From Bacteroidales bacterium (GTDB lineage Bacteria; Bacteroidota; Bacteroidia; Bacteroidales; GWA2-32-17), in the NCBI GenBank assembly GCA_013314715.1, contig JABUFC010000003.1, positions 1-64,000 of the forward strand: a stretch of 64,000 nt of DNA, read 5' to 3'. This document shows positions 1-10,900 of the stretch, piece after piece. Positions within the stretch are counted from its first letter, which is position 1; each line of letters opens with the position of its first letter. The position numbers and the translations under genes were made by a program. Under the pieces are notes generated by a model, which was given only the letters and a program-made list of their open reading frames with translations, did not search any database and was not told the origin of the DNA.

Positions 1-177
1 AAACCTCAAAGAGGTAAAGTTTTAGCCGTTGGTACAGGTACCAAAGATGAAGAAATGAAAGTGAAAGTGGGCGATATTGTACTTTATGGCAAATATGCTG
101 GTACCGAAATCAATATCCAAAACGATAAATATTTAATTATGCGTCAGTCGGATATTTTAGCAATTATAGAAGAATAA
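1..177 (+). CDS. groS: Co-chaperonin GroES, C-terminal part (5' end outside window)
   Basis: The first frame is open from base 1 and encodes about 58 residues ending in a TAA stop. They carry the GroES signature of the last two thirds of the protein: 'GKVLAVGTG', a V[13 protein letters not shown] stretch, and a [14 protein letters not shown]-terminus. GroES is the heptameric lid of the GroEL folding chamber in the cytoplasm. The gene lies 29 bases upstream of groEL on the same strand, the usual groESL operon order. Its promoter and N-terminus (including the mobile loop) lie before the window. Confidence 0.95.
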   Translation, partial: KPQRGKVLAVGTGTKDEEMKVKVGDIVLYGKYAGTEINIQNDKYLIMRQSDILAIIEE

Positions 178-206
178 TTAATTTAAAATTTAAAAATTTA
201 TAGATT

Positions 207-1832
207 ATGGCAAAAGAAATTTTGTATAGCATCGAAAGCAGAGAATCCTTAAAAAAAGGGATTGACAAACTAGCAAACGCAGTTAAAGTAACCTTAGGTC
301 CTCGTGGACGTAATGTGGTAATCGAAAAAAAATTCGGAGCTCCTCAAGTTACTAAAGATGGTGTAACAGTAGCAAAAGAAATAGAATTAAAAGACCCGTT
401 TGAAAATATGGGGGCTCAATTGCTTCGCGAAGTGGCTTCGAAAACATCTGATAATGCTGGCGATGGAACTACAACGGCTACTGTTTTAGCACAAGCTATT
501 ATTAATATAGGTATTAAAAACGTTACCGCTGGTGCCAACCCAATGGAACTAAAACGCGGTATCGATAAAGCTGTTGCTTCAGTTATAGCAAGCCTCAAAA
601 AAATGTCGAAAGAAGTAGGCGACGACTATAATAAAATTGAACAAGTTGCTCGCGTATCGGCAAACAACGATGCCGAAATTGGGAAACTCATTGCCGAAGC
701 AATGAAAAAAGTTAGCAAAGAAGGTGTTATTACTGTTGAAGAAGCAAAAGGTATTGAAACTACTGTTGAAGTCGTTGAAGGTATGCAATTCGACCGTGGT
801 TACATATCACCTTATTTTGTAACCAATACAGAAAAAATGGAAGCTGTTTACGATAATCCTTACATACTTATCCACGACAAGAAGATTTCTAACATGAAAG
901 AATTCTTGCCTATACTCGAAGCAACTGTACAAACAGGGCGTCCATTGGTGATTATAGCAGAAGATGTTGAAGGCGAAGCTTTAGCAACCTTAGTTCTTAA
1001 TAAGTTACGCGGCTCTATTCGTGTAATTGCTGTTAAAGCTCCTGGTTTTGGCGATCGTAGAAAAGAAATGCTCGAAGATATAGCTATTTTAACGGGTGGA
1101 ACAGTCGTAACTGAAGAACGTGGCTTTAAACTCGAAAACACAACACTCGATATGCTTGGAACAGCCGAAAAAGTTATTGTTGACAAAGAAAATACAACTA
1201 TAGTTAATGGTAGTGGAAAGAAAGATGATATTAAAGCTCGCATACAACAAATTAAAGCTCAAATACAAAACACCACTTCACAGTACGATAAAGAAAAATT
1301 ACAAGAACGTTTAGCTAAATTAAGTGGTGGTGTAGCTGTTCTTTATATTGGTGCTGCTACTGAAGTAGAAATGAAAGAAAAGAAAGACCGCGTTGACGAT
1401 GCATTACATGCAACTCGTGCTGCAGTTGAAGAAGGTATTGTTCCTGGTGGCGGTGTCGCTTATATTCGTGCTATTAACGACTTAGAAAAATTAAAAGGCG
1501 AAACCGAAGACGAACAAACCGGTATCGATATTATTAAACGTGCACTCGAAGAACCATTACGTCAGATTGCAGCTAATGCCGGATTAGAAGGGTCAGTAAT
1601 TGTAAATAAAGTTAAGGAAGGTAAAGACGATTTTGGTTACAATGCACAAGCTGAAAAATTTGAAAACTTATTAACTGCTGGTGTTATCGACCCAACTAAA
1701 GTTTCACGTATTGCACTAGAAAACGCTGCTTCGGTTGCAAGTATTTTCTTAACTACCGAATGCGCTATTTCAGAAATTAAAGAAGAAAAACCTGCTATGC
1801 CAGCTGCTCCTGATATGGGTGGTATGTATTAA
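207..1832 (+). CDS. groL: Chaperonin GroEL (Hsp60)
   Basis: A 541-residue protein with a full-length GroEL sequence: N-terminal MAKEI, the ATP-binding stretch [14 protein letters not shown], the [11 protein letters not shown] motif around residue 87 with the catalytic Asp, the apical domain, and the GGGVAYIRA motif near residue 415. The C-terminus ends PDMGGMY, shorter than the GGM tails of proteobacterial GroEL. It forms the tetradecameric ATP-driven folding chamber in the cytosol. It is co-transcribed with groES (29-base gap) and followed by a clear intrinsic terminator. ATG start; identification is certain. Confidence 0.99.
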   Translation: MAKEILYSIESRESLKKGIDKLANAVKVTLGPRGRNVVIEKKFGAPQVTKDGVTVAKEIELKDPFENMGAQLLREVASKTSDNAGDGTTTATVLAQAIINIGIKNVTAGANPMELKRGIDKAVASVIASLKKMSKEVGDDYNKIEQVARVSANNDAEIGKLIAEAMKKVSKEGVITVEEAKGIETTVEVVEGMQFDRGYISPYFVTNTEKMEAVYDNPYILIHDKKISNMKEFLPILEATVQTGRPLVIIAEDVEGEALATLVLNKLRGSIRVIAVKAPGFGDRRKEMLEDIAILTGGTVVTEERGFKLENTTLDMLGTAEKVIVDKENTTIVNGSGKKDDIKARIQQIKAQIQNTTSQYDKEKLQERLAKLSGGVAVLYIGAATEVEMKEKKDRVDDALHATRAAVEEGIVPGGGVAYIRAINDLEKLKGETEDEQTGIDIIKRALEEPLRQIAANAGLEGSVIVNKVKEGKDDFGYNAQAEKFENLLTAGVIDPTKVSRIALENAASVASIFLTTECAISEIKEEKPAMPAAPDMGGMY

Positions 1833-1855
1833 TAAAAAAGAATATTCTTTTAAAC

Positions 1856-1890
1856 AAAAAAGCCTGCCGATATGGTGGGCTTTTTTTGTT
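1856..1890 (+). terminator. Intrinsic terminator of groESL
   Basis: GCCTGCC (1862-1868) pairs with GGTGGGC (1874-1880) over a GATAT loop with two G-U pairs. An A run precedes the stem and seven T follow it. It lies 30 bases past the groEL stop. Confidence 0.85.
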
Positions 1891-2452
1891 TTTATTTTAA
1901 AATAAGACTTTTGAATATCTCCTTTTTTATCATTGCGAATCATCTTATGTAATTGAGAAGAAGAAATTTATAAATAATTAAAATAAGATTGATTTTTTTT
2001 ATCGCTATAACGAATTGTTGTTAGTTTTGCAAAGATCTCTTTTGAGACATTTTTAACCAAAGTAGAATGAATAAACAAATTCAATCAGTCTAATAAAAAA
2101 GTAATATTTTTAGAAGAATAAAACCTAAACCCACCGTCATACCGAGCCTGTCGAGGTATAACCATTCACAAACCTAAATAAACATTGGGGTCATTCTTCG
2201 ACAAGCTCAGAATGACGAGCAAAAAGGTTGGACTCGAACAAAAAAAAGTTTTGCAAAAGTCTTCTATTGTTATTTTGCATCTACCTTCGGGTTTATATAT
2301 AGTTCGGAATGAGCAAGAAAATTATATAAGTAAATTTGTAAAGCAATAAATGGAAGAATAGTTGTTACATAAAAGCAGCTTTTTTGTGCAAATCGTGTGC
2401 AAATTAAAAACGGGCTTCAAACTTAAAACGTCTGAAACCCTTTTGTTATTAG
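1891..2452. other. Gene-poor intergenic region with a pair of hairpin repeats
   Basis: About 560 bases between the groESL terminator and tRNA-Pro. I see no convincing coding sequence; the only open frame at its right end runs through the tRNA and has no family resemblance. The one recognisable structure is the inverted repeat pair at 2136-2216, annotated separately. The rest is AT-rich spacer. Confidence 0.7.
2136..2216. repeat. Two inverted copies of a REP-like hairpin element
   Basis: Copy 1 (2136-2159) begins GTCATACCGAGCCTGTCGAG on the plus strand. Copy 2 (2191-2216), read on the minus strand, begins GTCATTCTGAGCTTGTCGAA. They share the core GAGCyTGTCGA in opposite orientations 31 bases apart. 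Each copy is an imperfect palindrome: ATACC...GGTAT in copy 1 and TCATTCT...AGAATGA in copy 2. The arms differ between copies but remain self-complementary within each. Dispersed elements with this core are common between genes in Bacteroidota. I noticed no further copy in the window. Confidence 0.75.
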
Positions 2453-2526
2453 TCGGGGTAGTCAGACTCGAACTGACGACCCCCTGCTCCCAAAGCAGGT
2501 GCGCTAGCCAACTGCGCTATACCCCG
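2453..2526 (-). tRNA. tRNA-Pro (anticodon TGG)
   Basis: Read on the minus strand, a 74-base cloverleaf: acceptor CGGGGTA pairs with TACCCCG followed by discriminator A. The D arm contains GCGCAGTTGGCTAGCGC, and the anticodon stem CCTGC/GCAGG encloses the loop TTTGGGA, so the anticodon is TGG. The T arm has GTTCGAGTC. No CCA is encoded. The gene starts only 6 bases after the stop codon of the S23-family gene, so it may be cut from a shared transcript. Confidence 0.96.
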
Positions 2527-2532
2527 AGAGTG

Positions 2533-2940
2533 CTAAATATTAAAATTTTCTTCTTGATTTTGATATTCAGCGTTTTGATATGATTGTTCGCGTTTATTAT
2601 AACTGCGAAACATTCCTAAAAGCATTTTTGAAGCTTTTTCGTAACCTTCGTAATATTCGTTGTAGGTGTTTTCATCGATGTGTCCTAAATCTTTACAAAT
2701 TTGTAAAATAGTAGTTGATTCGAAAATGTTACCACGAGCAGCTGTTAGGAAGTCTTTTTTCTCGTTGGTGTTTTTACGACCAGTTCCTTCAGCTAGGTTG
2801 ATAACACTGTTTAAACTAGCTTTTTTCCAATGTTCAGCTAATAATGGATCAATCTGATTGTTGTTTTTTAAGAAAGTCAAAACTTTATTGTTTTGCTCTT
2901 TTACAACCTGATAAACATCGAGTTTTTCAAAATCAAACAT
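2533..2940 (-). CDS. Four-helix bundle protein, S23 / 23S rRNA intervening-sequence family
   Basis: A 135-residue protein with the family features: an N-terminal FEKLDVYQ segment, the 'SLNSVINLAEGTGR' motif (about residues 43-56), 'FLTAARGNIFESTTIL' (about 64-79) and a C-terminal helix with 'GYEKASKMLLGM' (about 98-109). Members of this family (TIGR02436/PF05635) were first found inside intervening sequences of 23S rRNA genes. They form pentamers of four-helix bundles whose function is not settled. Here the gene is free-standing between tRNA-Ser (47 bases upstream) and tRNA-Pro (6 bases downstream), all on the minus strand. No promoter is evident between tRNA-Ser and this gene, so read-through is plausible. 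Confidence 0.9.
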   Translation of the reverse strand: MFDFEKLDVYQVVKEQNNKVLTFLKNNNQIDPLLAEHWKKASLNSVINLAEGTGRKNTNEKKDFLTAARGNIFESTTILQICKDLGHIDENTYNEYYEGYEKASKMLLGMFRSYNKREQSYQNAEYQNQEENFNI

Positions 2941-2986
2941 GGTATATGAGTTTTAAGCGTTATTAAATAAATTTAACTTTAATTAA

Positions 2987-3076
<90 letters not shown>

Positions 3077-3087
3077 AAACGCGGGCA

Positions 3088-3095
3088 CAAATATA
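3088..3095 (-). promoter_or_regulatory. Probable -7 element of the tRNA-Ser / S23 / tRNA-Pro transcript
   Basis: On the minus strand this reads TATATTTG, a perfect match to the Bacteroidota -7 consensus TAnnTTTG, 11 bases before the mature tRNA-Ser 5' end. The -33 element is weak (only T/A-rich sequence at the right distance). Confidence 0.55.
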
Positions 3096-3119
3096 GGAAT
3101 TTTTTAAATTAAAAAAAAA

Positions 3120-4100
3120 TTATTTTGAATCAATATTATTTCCTTTTGATAAAGAATCGCGCATATTGGTGTCGGCTTGTATATTTTTTATTCGATAGTA
3201 ATCCATAATGCCCAGATTACCATTGCGAAAAGCTTCAGCAATAGCCATGGGAATTTGTGCTTCGGCTTCGATAACTTTTGCACGAGCTTCTTGTGCTTTT
3301 GCTTTCATTTCTTGTTCTAAAGCTACTGCCATAGCACGACGTTCTTCGGCTTTAGCTTGTGCAATATTTTTGTCTGCTTCGGCTTGGTCCATCATTAATT
3401 GAGCCCCTATATTTTTGCCTATATCAATATCGGCAATATCAATGGATAAAATTTCGAATGCTGTTCCACTATCTAAGCCTTTCGCTAAAACAACTTTTGA
3501 AATAGAATCAGGGTTTTCAAGAACTGCTTTGTGCGATTCGGCTGAACCTATAGAGGTAACAATTCCTTCGCCAACGCGGGCAATAACGGTTTCTTCGCCA
3601 GCACCGCCAACAAGTTGTTTTATGTTAGCTCTTACAGTAACTCGAGCTTTTACAATAAGTTGAATACCATCTTTTGCAACAGCAGCTATTGGAGGCGTAT
3701 TGATGACTTTTGGATTTACTGACATTTGTACTGCTTCAAATACATCTCTACCTGCAAGGTCAATAGCTGTTGCCATTTTGAAGTTTAAATCGATATTCGC
3801 TTTGCCGGCAGATACTAAAGCGTGAACAACTTGGGCTACTCTACCGCCTGCTAGGTAATGTGCTTCAAGTTCGTTGCGATTGAGAACTAATCCTGCCTTG
3901 GTCCCTTCTATCATAGCATTAACAATAACGCGAGGTGGAACTTTTCGCCAACGCATAAGTATGAGCTGTAATAGAGAAATATGCACTCCAGATACTAATG
4001 CAGAAAACCATAAGCCGATGGGTACAAAATATAAAAGTATCCATAATACAATTAGTCCAATAGCGGACAAAAACAAAATTAAAGCACTTCCTTCAAACAT
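3120..4100 (-). CDS. floA: Flotillin-like membrane scaffold protein FloA
   Basis: A 326-residue protein matching the FloA (formerly YqfA/UPF0365) family over its whole length. It has an N-terminal hydrophobic hairpin (about residues 5-50), the conserved '[20 protein letters not shown]' stretch, an SPFH-type core with '[20 protein letters not shown]', and a C-terminal helical part rich in Ala/Glu (about 230-300) that mediates oligomers. FloA forms membrane microdomain scaffolds on the cytoplasmic face. It lies 11 bases after nfeD, and flotillin-NfeD pairing is conserved widely. ATG start. Confidence 0.96.
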   Translation of the reverse strand: MFEGSALILFLSAIGLIVLWILLYFVPIGLWFSALVSGVHISLLQLILMRWRKVPPRVIVNAMIEGTKAGLVLNRNELEAHYLAGGRVAQVVHALVSAGKANIDLNFKMATAIDLAGRDVFEAVQMSVNPKVINTPPIAAVAKDGIQLIVKARVTVRANIKQLVGGAGEETVIARVGEGIVTSIGSAESHKAVLENPDSISKVVLAKGLDSGTAFEILSIDIADIDIGKNIGAQLMMDQAEADKNIAQAKAEERRAMAVALEQEMKAKAQEARAKVIEAEAQIPMAIAEAFRNGNLGIMDYYRIKNIQADTNMRDSLSKGNNIDSK

Positions 4101-4111
4101 AATTTATTTAT

Positions 4112-4576
4112 TTATTTTGGTTTAACAATTAGAGTATTGCCTTCTACATTAATTATTTCTACTATTGTATTGGGTTCAATAATATTATTGTACGATTTTG
4201 CTTCGTAATATTCATTTTCAAAATTTACTTTTCCAAAAGGGTTTAGACGAGTAATGGTTATACATTCTTTGCCAATATATTTTGATTTGTCTTCGCCTAG
4301 AAAATTTACAGTGCTATCAATGGAAGTATTAAGCATGGCGCGTTTCCATGTTTTTGGTCTTAAAGAAATAATTAAGATGATTATAAAAGCTACTAAACTT
4401 ATACCTAGGGTATAATGGCCTGTTGTTGTATTTATTTTAGAGTAAGATAAATATACACCTACAACCATTAGTGTAAAGCCTAAGAAACCAACGACAGTTG
4501 TACCTGGTATAACTAAAACTTCGAGTATAATTAAAACAATACCTATTAAAATTAAAGCGGATATAATTCCTAACAT
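4112..4576 (-). CDS. NfeD-like membrane protein, flotillin partner
   Basis: A 154-residue protein: three hydrophobic segments within residues 1-75 (the first with 'ALILIGIVLIILEVLVIPG'), a linker, then a small OB-fold-like domain with 'NPFGKVNFENEYYEAKS' and a 'VEIINVEGNTLIVKPK' end typical of NfeD C-terminal domains. It is a short NfeD without the ClpP-like protease domain of NfeD1a. It sits between clpS (18-base gap) and floA (11-base gap) in one operon. Its role is presumably to assist flotillin microdomains; the molecular function is not known. Confidence 0.88.
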   Translation of the reverse strand: MLGIISALILIGIVLIILEVLVIPGTTVVGFLGFTLMVVGVYLSYSKINTTTGHYTLGISLVAFIIILIISLRPKTWKRAMLNTSIDSTVNFLGEDKSKYIGKECITITRLNPFGKVNFENEYYEAKSYNNIIEPNTIVEIINVEGNTLIVKPK

Positions 4577-4594
4577 ATAAAAATAAGGTATAAT

Positions 4595-4867
4595 TTATTC
4601 AATACTTACAATAATACCCTTTTCTTTAAAGCTTTGAGCAAGTTTTTTAAGGTCATTTAAGTCCCCTTTTTTAATTTCGCATTTGCCTTTGTAATGTGCA
4701 ATAAGTGCACACTGGCTTGCTTGATAAGGATCGTGATGACACAAATCTACTAATGTTTCGATAATAAACTCAAATGTATTAATGGAATCATTGTGAAGTA
4801 TTAAATAATGATGATTATGTTGAGTAGATTCGTATATTGTTGACTGTTTTTTAGGAGAAGTTCTCAT
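4595..4867 (-). CDS. clpS: ATP-dependent Clp protease adaptor ClpS
   Basis: A 90-residue protein with the ClpS core: a flexible N-terminus, then 'YLILHNDSINTFEFIIETL' (the family's L-x-N-D-x-x-T-x-x-x-F-V signature, about residues 23-41), a CHH segment, 'ALIAHYKGKCEIKKGDLN' and an 'IIVSIE' end. ClpS delivers N-degron substrates to ClpAP. An upstream in-frame TTG exists, but I chose the ATG at 4867, which leaves a short N-terminus. First gene of the clpS-nfeD-floA operon. Confidence 0.9.
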   Translation of the reverse strand: MRTSPKKQSTIYESTQHNHHYLILHNDSINTFEFIIETLVDLCHHDPYQASQCALIAHYKGKCEIKKGDLNDLKKLAQSFKEKGIIVSIE

Positions 4868-4882
4868 AAAATTCAATTTTTA

Positions 4883-4890
4883 CAAATATA
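4883..4890 (-). promoter_or_regulatory. Probable -7 promoter element of clpS-nfeD-floA
   Basis: On the minus strand this reads TATATTTG, a perfect TAnnTTTG, 15 bases before the clpS ATG. The matching -33 TTTG is absent; only a T-rich tract stands there. Confidence 0.5.
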
Positions 4891-4978
4891 CAATTAAAAT
4901 TTGAAAATAAAAATATTTTTAAGAAAAATTATAAAATTATAACTTACATATTGTCAGATATATACGAATAATGGTTGA

Positions 4979-7900
4979 TTATTGATTTAGCAATTCCTTG
5001 GCTTGTTTAACCGAGATACGTTGTTTGCCGTCGGTAGCAATAATAAACGCATCGGAAAAGCCTTGGTTTAGCAAATTGTTCTTACATTGAAGTGCTTCGT
5101 TGTATGTTTTGAATTTACCAGCATAATAAATGGTTGCTCCATCTTCTAACTGTTGATCAATACCATATTGACTTGAAATTTGTACAAACTTAGCAGCAAT
5201 ATCAAATGGAACTTTTTCTTTAAATGAACCAATTTGTACTCTATAAAATAGATTATTAATGTTTATATTGGCAACATTGTTGACATTAACGGGTTCGTAA
5301 GTGTTTTGAGTAGTAGGGAGAGTATTTATAACATCAGATTGTTGAATTACTGCATTGGGGTTCATTGCTTCGATGTTTGCCGCTTCGGCAAGGGTTATTT
5401 TTTGTCCTTTGTAATATGCAGAGACAAAAGCATCGGTGATTCCTAAAGCAACAATTTTATTCTTTTCGTTTTCAGCATCTTTGCGATTATTAAACTTACC
5501 TACAAGGTATCGAATAAAGTTGTATGCATGATCTTCGTACAATGGAGTTAAATTTTTAAGTGATGCGTGAGTTACAGGAGTTTTGTAAACGCCTATCTGA
5601 ACAGTATAAAAAAGTTCTTGGGTATTGTTAACTAAGGTTCCTAATACAGGCTGGGCATTTACATTTTTGTTTTGAAGATTGTTGGGGGCGTTTATTGCTG
5701 CTATATTGGGTGCAACGGAGGTAACCATTTTAATTTTTTCGGCTTCGTTTTGAACTATTTGTTCGTACTCGCTTGATGAAGATTGTTTAATTATTTGACG
5801 AGCCTCAAAAAGGCTAATCCGTTTACCATTATAAAAAGCAACTACAAATGCATCTTTGTATCCCATTGGTCTGACATAATCGCGTACCATAATAGCAGCT
5901 GCTTCGGAGTAGAACATACCAACGAAATATCGGTAATATTTACTGCCTTCAAGTTTTTCGGCACTAACAGGCGATAATCCGGTAAAAGCATTTGGTTTAA
6001 CAGGAGTGTTAAATGCTCCAATTTGAACTTTAAATACTAAACCTTGGGGCAATGGCGGATTGATGGGAATAGGATTGGCTTCGTTGTAAGGACTTGTGGG
6101 CATAAAGCTAAAGCCCATGGGGGTGGTAATATTGGTTGGTACTATGCTTGCGTTTTTGTTGATGGTAGCTTGATTCGTTTTTGTAGTTGATGTGTTTGTG
6201 TTAATCTCATTATCTTCGGGGTGAAGTATTTCTTCGTTTTTATTATTTAAATTTTCAGTTAATATTTTATTTTTGTCAGTATTGTTTTCGTTATTGATGT
6301 TTTGATTTTGTGCTGGGTTATCTTGTTGGTTATTTGTGGGGTTTTGCGCTAATATTTCGTTTTTCTCGTTATTATTTTCATTATTGATGTTTAGATTTTG
6401 TGGTGGGTTATCTTGTTGATTATTTGTGGGGTTTTGCGCTAATATTTCGTTTTTCTCGTTATTGTTTTCGTTATTGATGTTTTGGTTTTGTGGTGGGTTA
6501 TCTTGTTGGTTATTTGTGGGGTTTTGCGCTAATATTTCGTTTTTCTCGTTATTATTTTCGTTATTGATGTTTTGGTTTTGTGGCGGGTTATCTTGTTGGT
6601 TATTTGTGGGGTTTTGCGCTAATATTTCGTTTTTCTCGTTATTGTTTTCGTTATTGATGTTTAGATTTTGTGGTGCGTTATCATTAGTATTTTGTGTTTT
6701 ATTTTTTTTAGCATTTTCTTGTTCTATTTGTGCAAGTTCATCTTTAGTAATAGGAGTTACATTAGCGGGTGTTTTAATGACGATTAATTCATTGATTGAT
6801 TGTTTTTTGGGATGTTTTTCTGCATATTCTTTAATTTCTTCTTCGAGTGGTTTTAATTTTAAATATAATCCAAATGCTTTTTCTTGTTGTTCGATGGCAG
6901 ATTTTTCGAGTGAATCGGCTTGCAATAAGTAATTATATGCGATGTAAGGGTTTTCGGTAATAAACGATTTTTCTCGTAGTTGTTTTGCTTGTATATAGAG
7001 TTTATTAGCATTTTTTTCGAGTTGTTTTCCTTGTTTGGTTTCTTCTGATTTATCTTTAGGTCGTATTTCGGTAAATTTACTTTCGTATAATTTATAGTAT
7101 GCGTCATTTACATTTTCGGTGAGTTCGGCAGCAGTAAATTTTCTTGAGAAATATTCTTTTTCGAGCTTAGGAATAGATTTTTCGGCTTTTTTCTTTTCGC
7201 TTTTGTTGGTAGAATGTTGAGCCATCTCTTTTGCCAAATTGAGTTTACTTTCGTATTTTTCGGCTTCGGTTATTAGTTGGTTTATGGTTTGATGTTTGGC
7301 AATAGCATCGTCTAAAGCTTGTTTTTCAATTTCGCTAAGATTAAGATTGGCAATTACACGTTCGGTTTTTATACGAATAACCTCGTCGACATTGACTGGG
7401 TTATCGAGTGCTTCGAGTTTGTCGATTTTTGTGAGGTTATTGGTGGCTACAAATTCAACCGGTTCGGCTTGGGTAATGGCATCGAGTGCATATTCTAAGT
7501 TGTTAATAGCTTTTTGTTCAAGTGCCATTGCTTTATTCAGAAGAGCTATTTTATCTTCGTTTGTTGCAGCTGCTTTGCTGTTTAGTCGTACTTGCTGAGC
7601 TTCGTTGTAATAAAAGTCGGCTTCTTTTAAAAATTGTATTGCTATGGTTTTGTTGTCTTCGATAACATTTTCATTGTTAAGGAGTTGAGTAACTTTGTTG
7701 TGATATACATCGTGTTTTTGTTGATTGGCTTTTTCGTACATGTTATGTGCTTCAATTAATAACTGAACGGCTTCTTGTTCTTTTTTATCGACATCTTTTA
7801 ATATTTCTTTCTTTTTGCTATTGGAATAGGTTTTTGATGCTAGCTGTCGTTTTTCTTCAATTTCTTGGTAAAGAGATTTGCCTTGATTGAGTTTGTTTTC

Positions 7901-10900
7901 AGCTTTTGCAATTTGGGATTGGTATTGAACAATCTGTTTGTTTTCTTCAGGAGTTAATTCTACGCTGATTGTTTCTTTTGTTTTGATGCTATTATTATTT
8001 GTATTGCTGGTAGTGGTAGAGTCGTTATTGGTTTGTGTTACTTGTGCTATATTTTGACGAGATGAAACATAGAGATCGATCGCATATTTTTGTTTTTGAA
8101 TAGCAATTTGATCTATAATATTGGCTTTTTTGTATAGGTTAATTTTATCTTCGGGAGTTTGAACTAAGTTCGCTTGTTGTTTTAGTTGAGATGATTTCTC
8201 TTTAAGTGCTTCTATTTCTTTTTCAACAAGAATAGCTGTTTTTACTTCTGGATTTTCGACATTATAGTTTCTTATGTTGTTAATTATTTGATCGTATATT
8301 TGAATTGTATTGTTGTTGCTTTTGTCTATCATGTTGGTATATTCTCTAAAAAGCTGAGATTGTTGGAGTTTCAATTTATTTATGTCATTTTCAGTAGCTT
8401 TTTGGTCGGCATTATTGTTTAATGAAGTCTTAATGGTTTCAAGACGTTTTATTTCTTTAGCTATTTCAAAAAGTTTTGATTCTTTTTGTTTTAGTTCGTT
8501 TTGTATATTTACTGCATTAGCTAATTGTTGTTTTTGAGCTAATGTGAAATTTATTTCGTATTTATTTTCGTATTTACTTGCTTGCAATATAAGTTCTTCG
8601 TTTGAATAGTTCATGGCGGTGTCAACTTTGTTGGCTAGTGCTTTTTTGTATTCGGCAATTTTTTGTTGCGATTGATTTAACGCATTTTTATTTGATTGAA
8701 GTTCTTCAGTTAAATAACTTTTTTGTTGTTCTAGTAATTGCTTTTCTTTTTTATCTCGAGTTTTATTTATAGCGTTGTTTATTATCTCGAGTTTCTTTTG
8801 TTGTTCATTGACAATATTGGTATAGTATTGAACATTAAATTGTTCTTTTTCAATGTTTTCTACGGTGGCAGAGTTTGTGATGGTTGAATTTGGAATTAAT
8901 GGGTTGACACCTTTTATGACATATGGGTTATTTTGGTTGGTTTCGGATGTGTTTATAGTATTATTTTGTAATATGGGTTGATTTATATTATTTGAAACAG
9001 TATTAGTAGTATTTGTGTTGGGAGTGATGTTGTTAAAAGATTTATTGTTTTTGGGTGTTAAACTGTTGTTGTTTTTTGTATTGGTATTGTTTTTATTTTT
9101 TTGTCCAACTTTTTCTTTGACGGTTTGAGCAACAGCTATATCTGCTGATAATTCTTTGTCAAAAATATCTTTTTTAAGTTGATCTTTGGTAATATTTTCT
9201 TTCGATAGTTCTTCGTATGATCGGTTGTCGGTGCTTACTTGTTGTGCAAATTCGTTTAAAAATTGATTTTCACTATTTAGATTTTCGATGTCGATTTTGG
9301 TTTTTTCAATTAACTCAGCTATTTCTACTTGCTTGGCATCTAAAAAATCGTTACGTTTATTGAGTTCGTCGAGTTGCAATGATAAATAGTTTTTTTCGGT
9401 TTCGGAATTTGAATTGGCCATTTTTGTTTCGATTTGTTTAATTTGTTCGTCTATGAGAGTTATACTATCAGAGGTGTTGTTGAGCAGTTGTTCGTATGTG
9501 GCGAGCTCATTTTCTTTATTTTTTTGTAATGTTTTTCTTTCTTCGTATGCTTTTTGTAAAGACGAATATTTATTTTGACTTAGTTCAAGACGTTCTTTGT
9601 TTTTATTGGCGGCATCTACAATGGCTTCATCTACGGTGCCTTGTTTTTCGATAGCATTTATAAAGTTTTGCGATTTGGCTACATCTTTTTCCATTTCGTT
9701 GGCAATTTGCTCAAAATTTTGAGCAACGTTGTAGGCAGTAATAGCTTGTCGTTCTAGCTCCTCAGCATCATTAATGAGTTGATAAACTTCTTGTTTCGCT
9801 TGCTCTGCCTCAACCGGATCGGTTATGGTTTTAATTTTTGCATTTTTTTCGTATGCCTCTTTGCGTTTTTGATTTGCTTTTTCGTTTGTCTCTTTAGCTT
9901 TTATGTAGGCTAATTGGCTTTGACGTTTTATTTCGTTAGCATTTTTTAATATTTTTTCGTTATCGGCTTTAAGATTATTAGCCACTTCTTGACTTGTTAA
10001 ATTGGGACTATAAGATATAGGTTTAAAATTATATGGGCTTATAGTTATATTGTTATTGTTGTTCTCGTTTGAAGCAAAAATGATGTTCTGTTCGTTTGAC
10101 TTATTTTTTTGTTTCGATTCTTCAGCTTTTTTTATTGCGGCAATGGACGAGGTTTCGAGTCTTGCAACATTAATAATTTCTTCAATGTCTTTAAATTCAC
10201 GTTTTATAGGGTTTTTATCGACAATTATTTTGTAAACGGTAATGTTATTGTCTCGTGTTTCGCGATTCGATGTAAAATATGCATAAAAATTATCTTTGTC
10301 AGTGATGTATAAATAATCGTCGTATGGGGTATTTATGGGGAAATCCAAATTGATTGGTTTCGTCCAAGTCATAGCAGTACTGTCGAATTCAGACTTAAAA
10401 ATATCGTATCCCCCCATACTATTATGACCTTTTGACGAGAAATATAAGGTTTTGCCATCAGAATGTAAAAACGGATAGTCTTCATCGTATGGCGTATTGA
10501 TGATATTGCCTATGTTTTCTGGTTTACTCCATTTGCCGTCGGGCAAGCGTTCGATACGGTATATATCTCTTCCGTTATTTTTGTTATTACCATAACTGCC
10601 GTAATAAACAACGTTGGATTTGTTAGGTAAGAAGATAACCATATTGACGGGCTCTTCTTTCTTATCAATAGAGCTTTTTAACTCTTTGGGTTTTATTACT
10701 AGCTTACCATCAAATTCTTTTAAATCGTAAGAATAAAAATAATTTTCGCTTTTGATACGGCGATTATCAACCACCGTTAAGTCGCTTATAAATTTTATAA
10801 GGTCTAAACCGTTTTGGCACATTTCAATAAGTTTCTCTACCTGAAGTTCTTTTACTAATTTAGAAGTAGCTAATTGTTGAAAAGCATTATAGTTTTCAAT

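Noticed and set aside
860-1243. 127-residue frame antisense to groEL
   Set aside because: groEL is strongly conserved on the other strand and this frame has no own signals.
2136-2216. Terminator or CRISPR-like interpretation of the hairpin repeats
   Set aside because: Only two copies, inverted, with no T runs and no regular spacers; better explained as REP-like elements.
2362-2583. 73-residue plus-strand open frame
   Set aside because: It runs antisense through the whole tRNA-Pro gene and has no family resemblance.
6426-6932. 168-residue frame with strong hydrophobic repeats (LLFSLLMFWFCGGLSCWLFV)
   Set aside because: It is the complement of the Asn-rich 90-base repeat in the SPOR gene; the periodicity comes from the real gene on the other strand.
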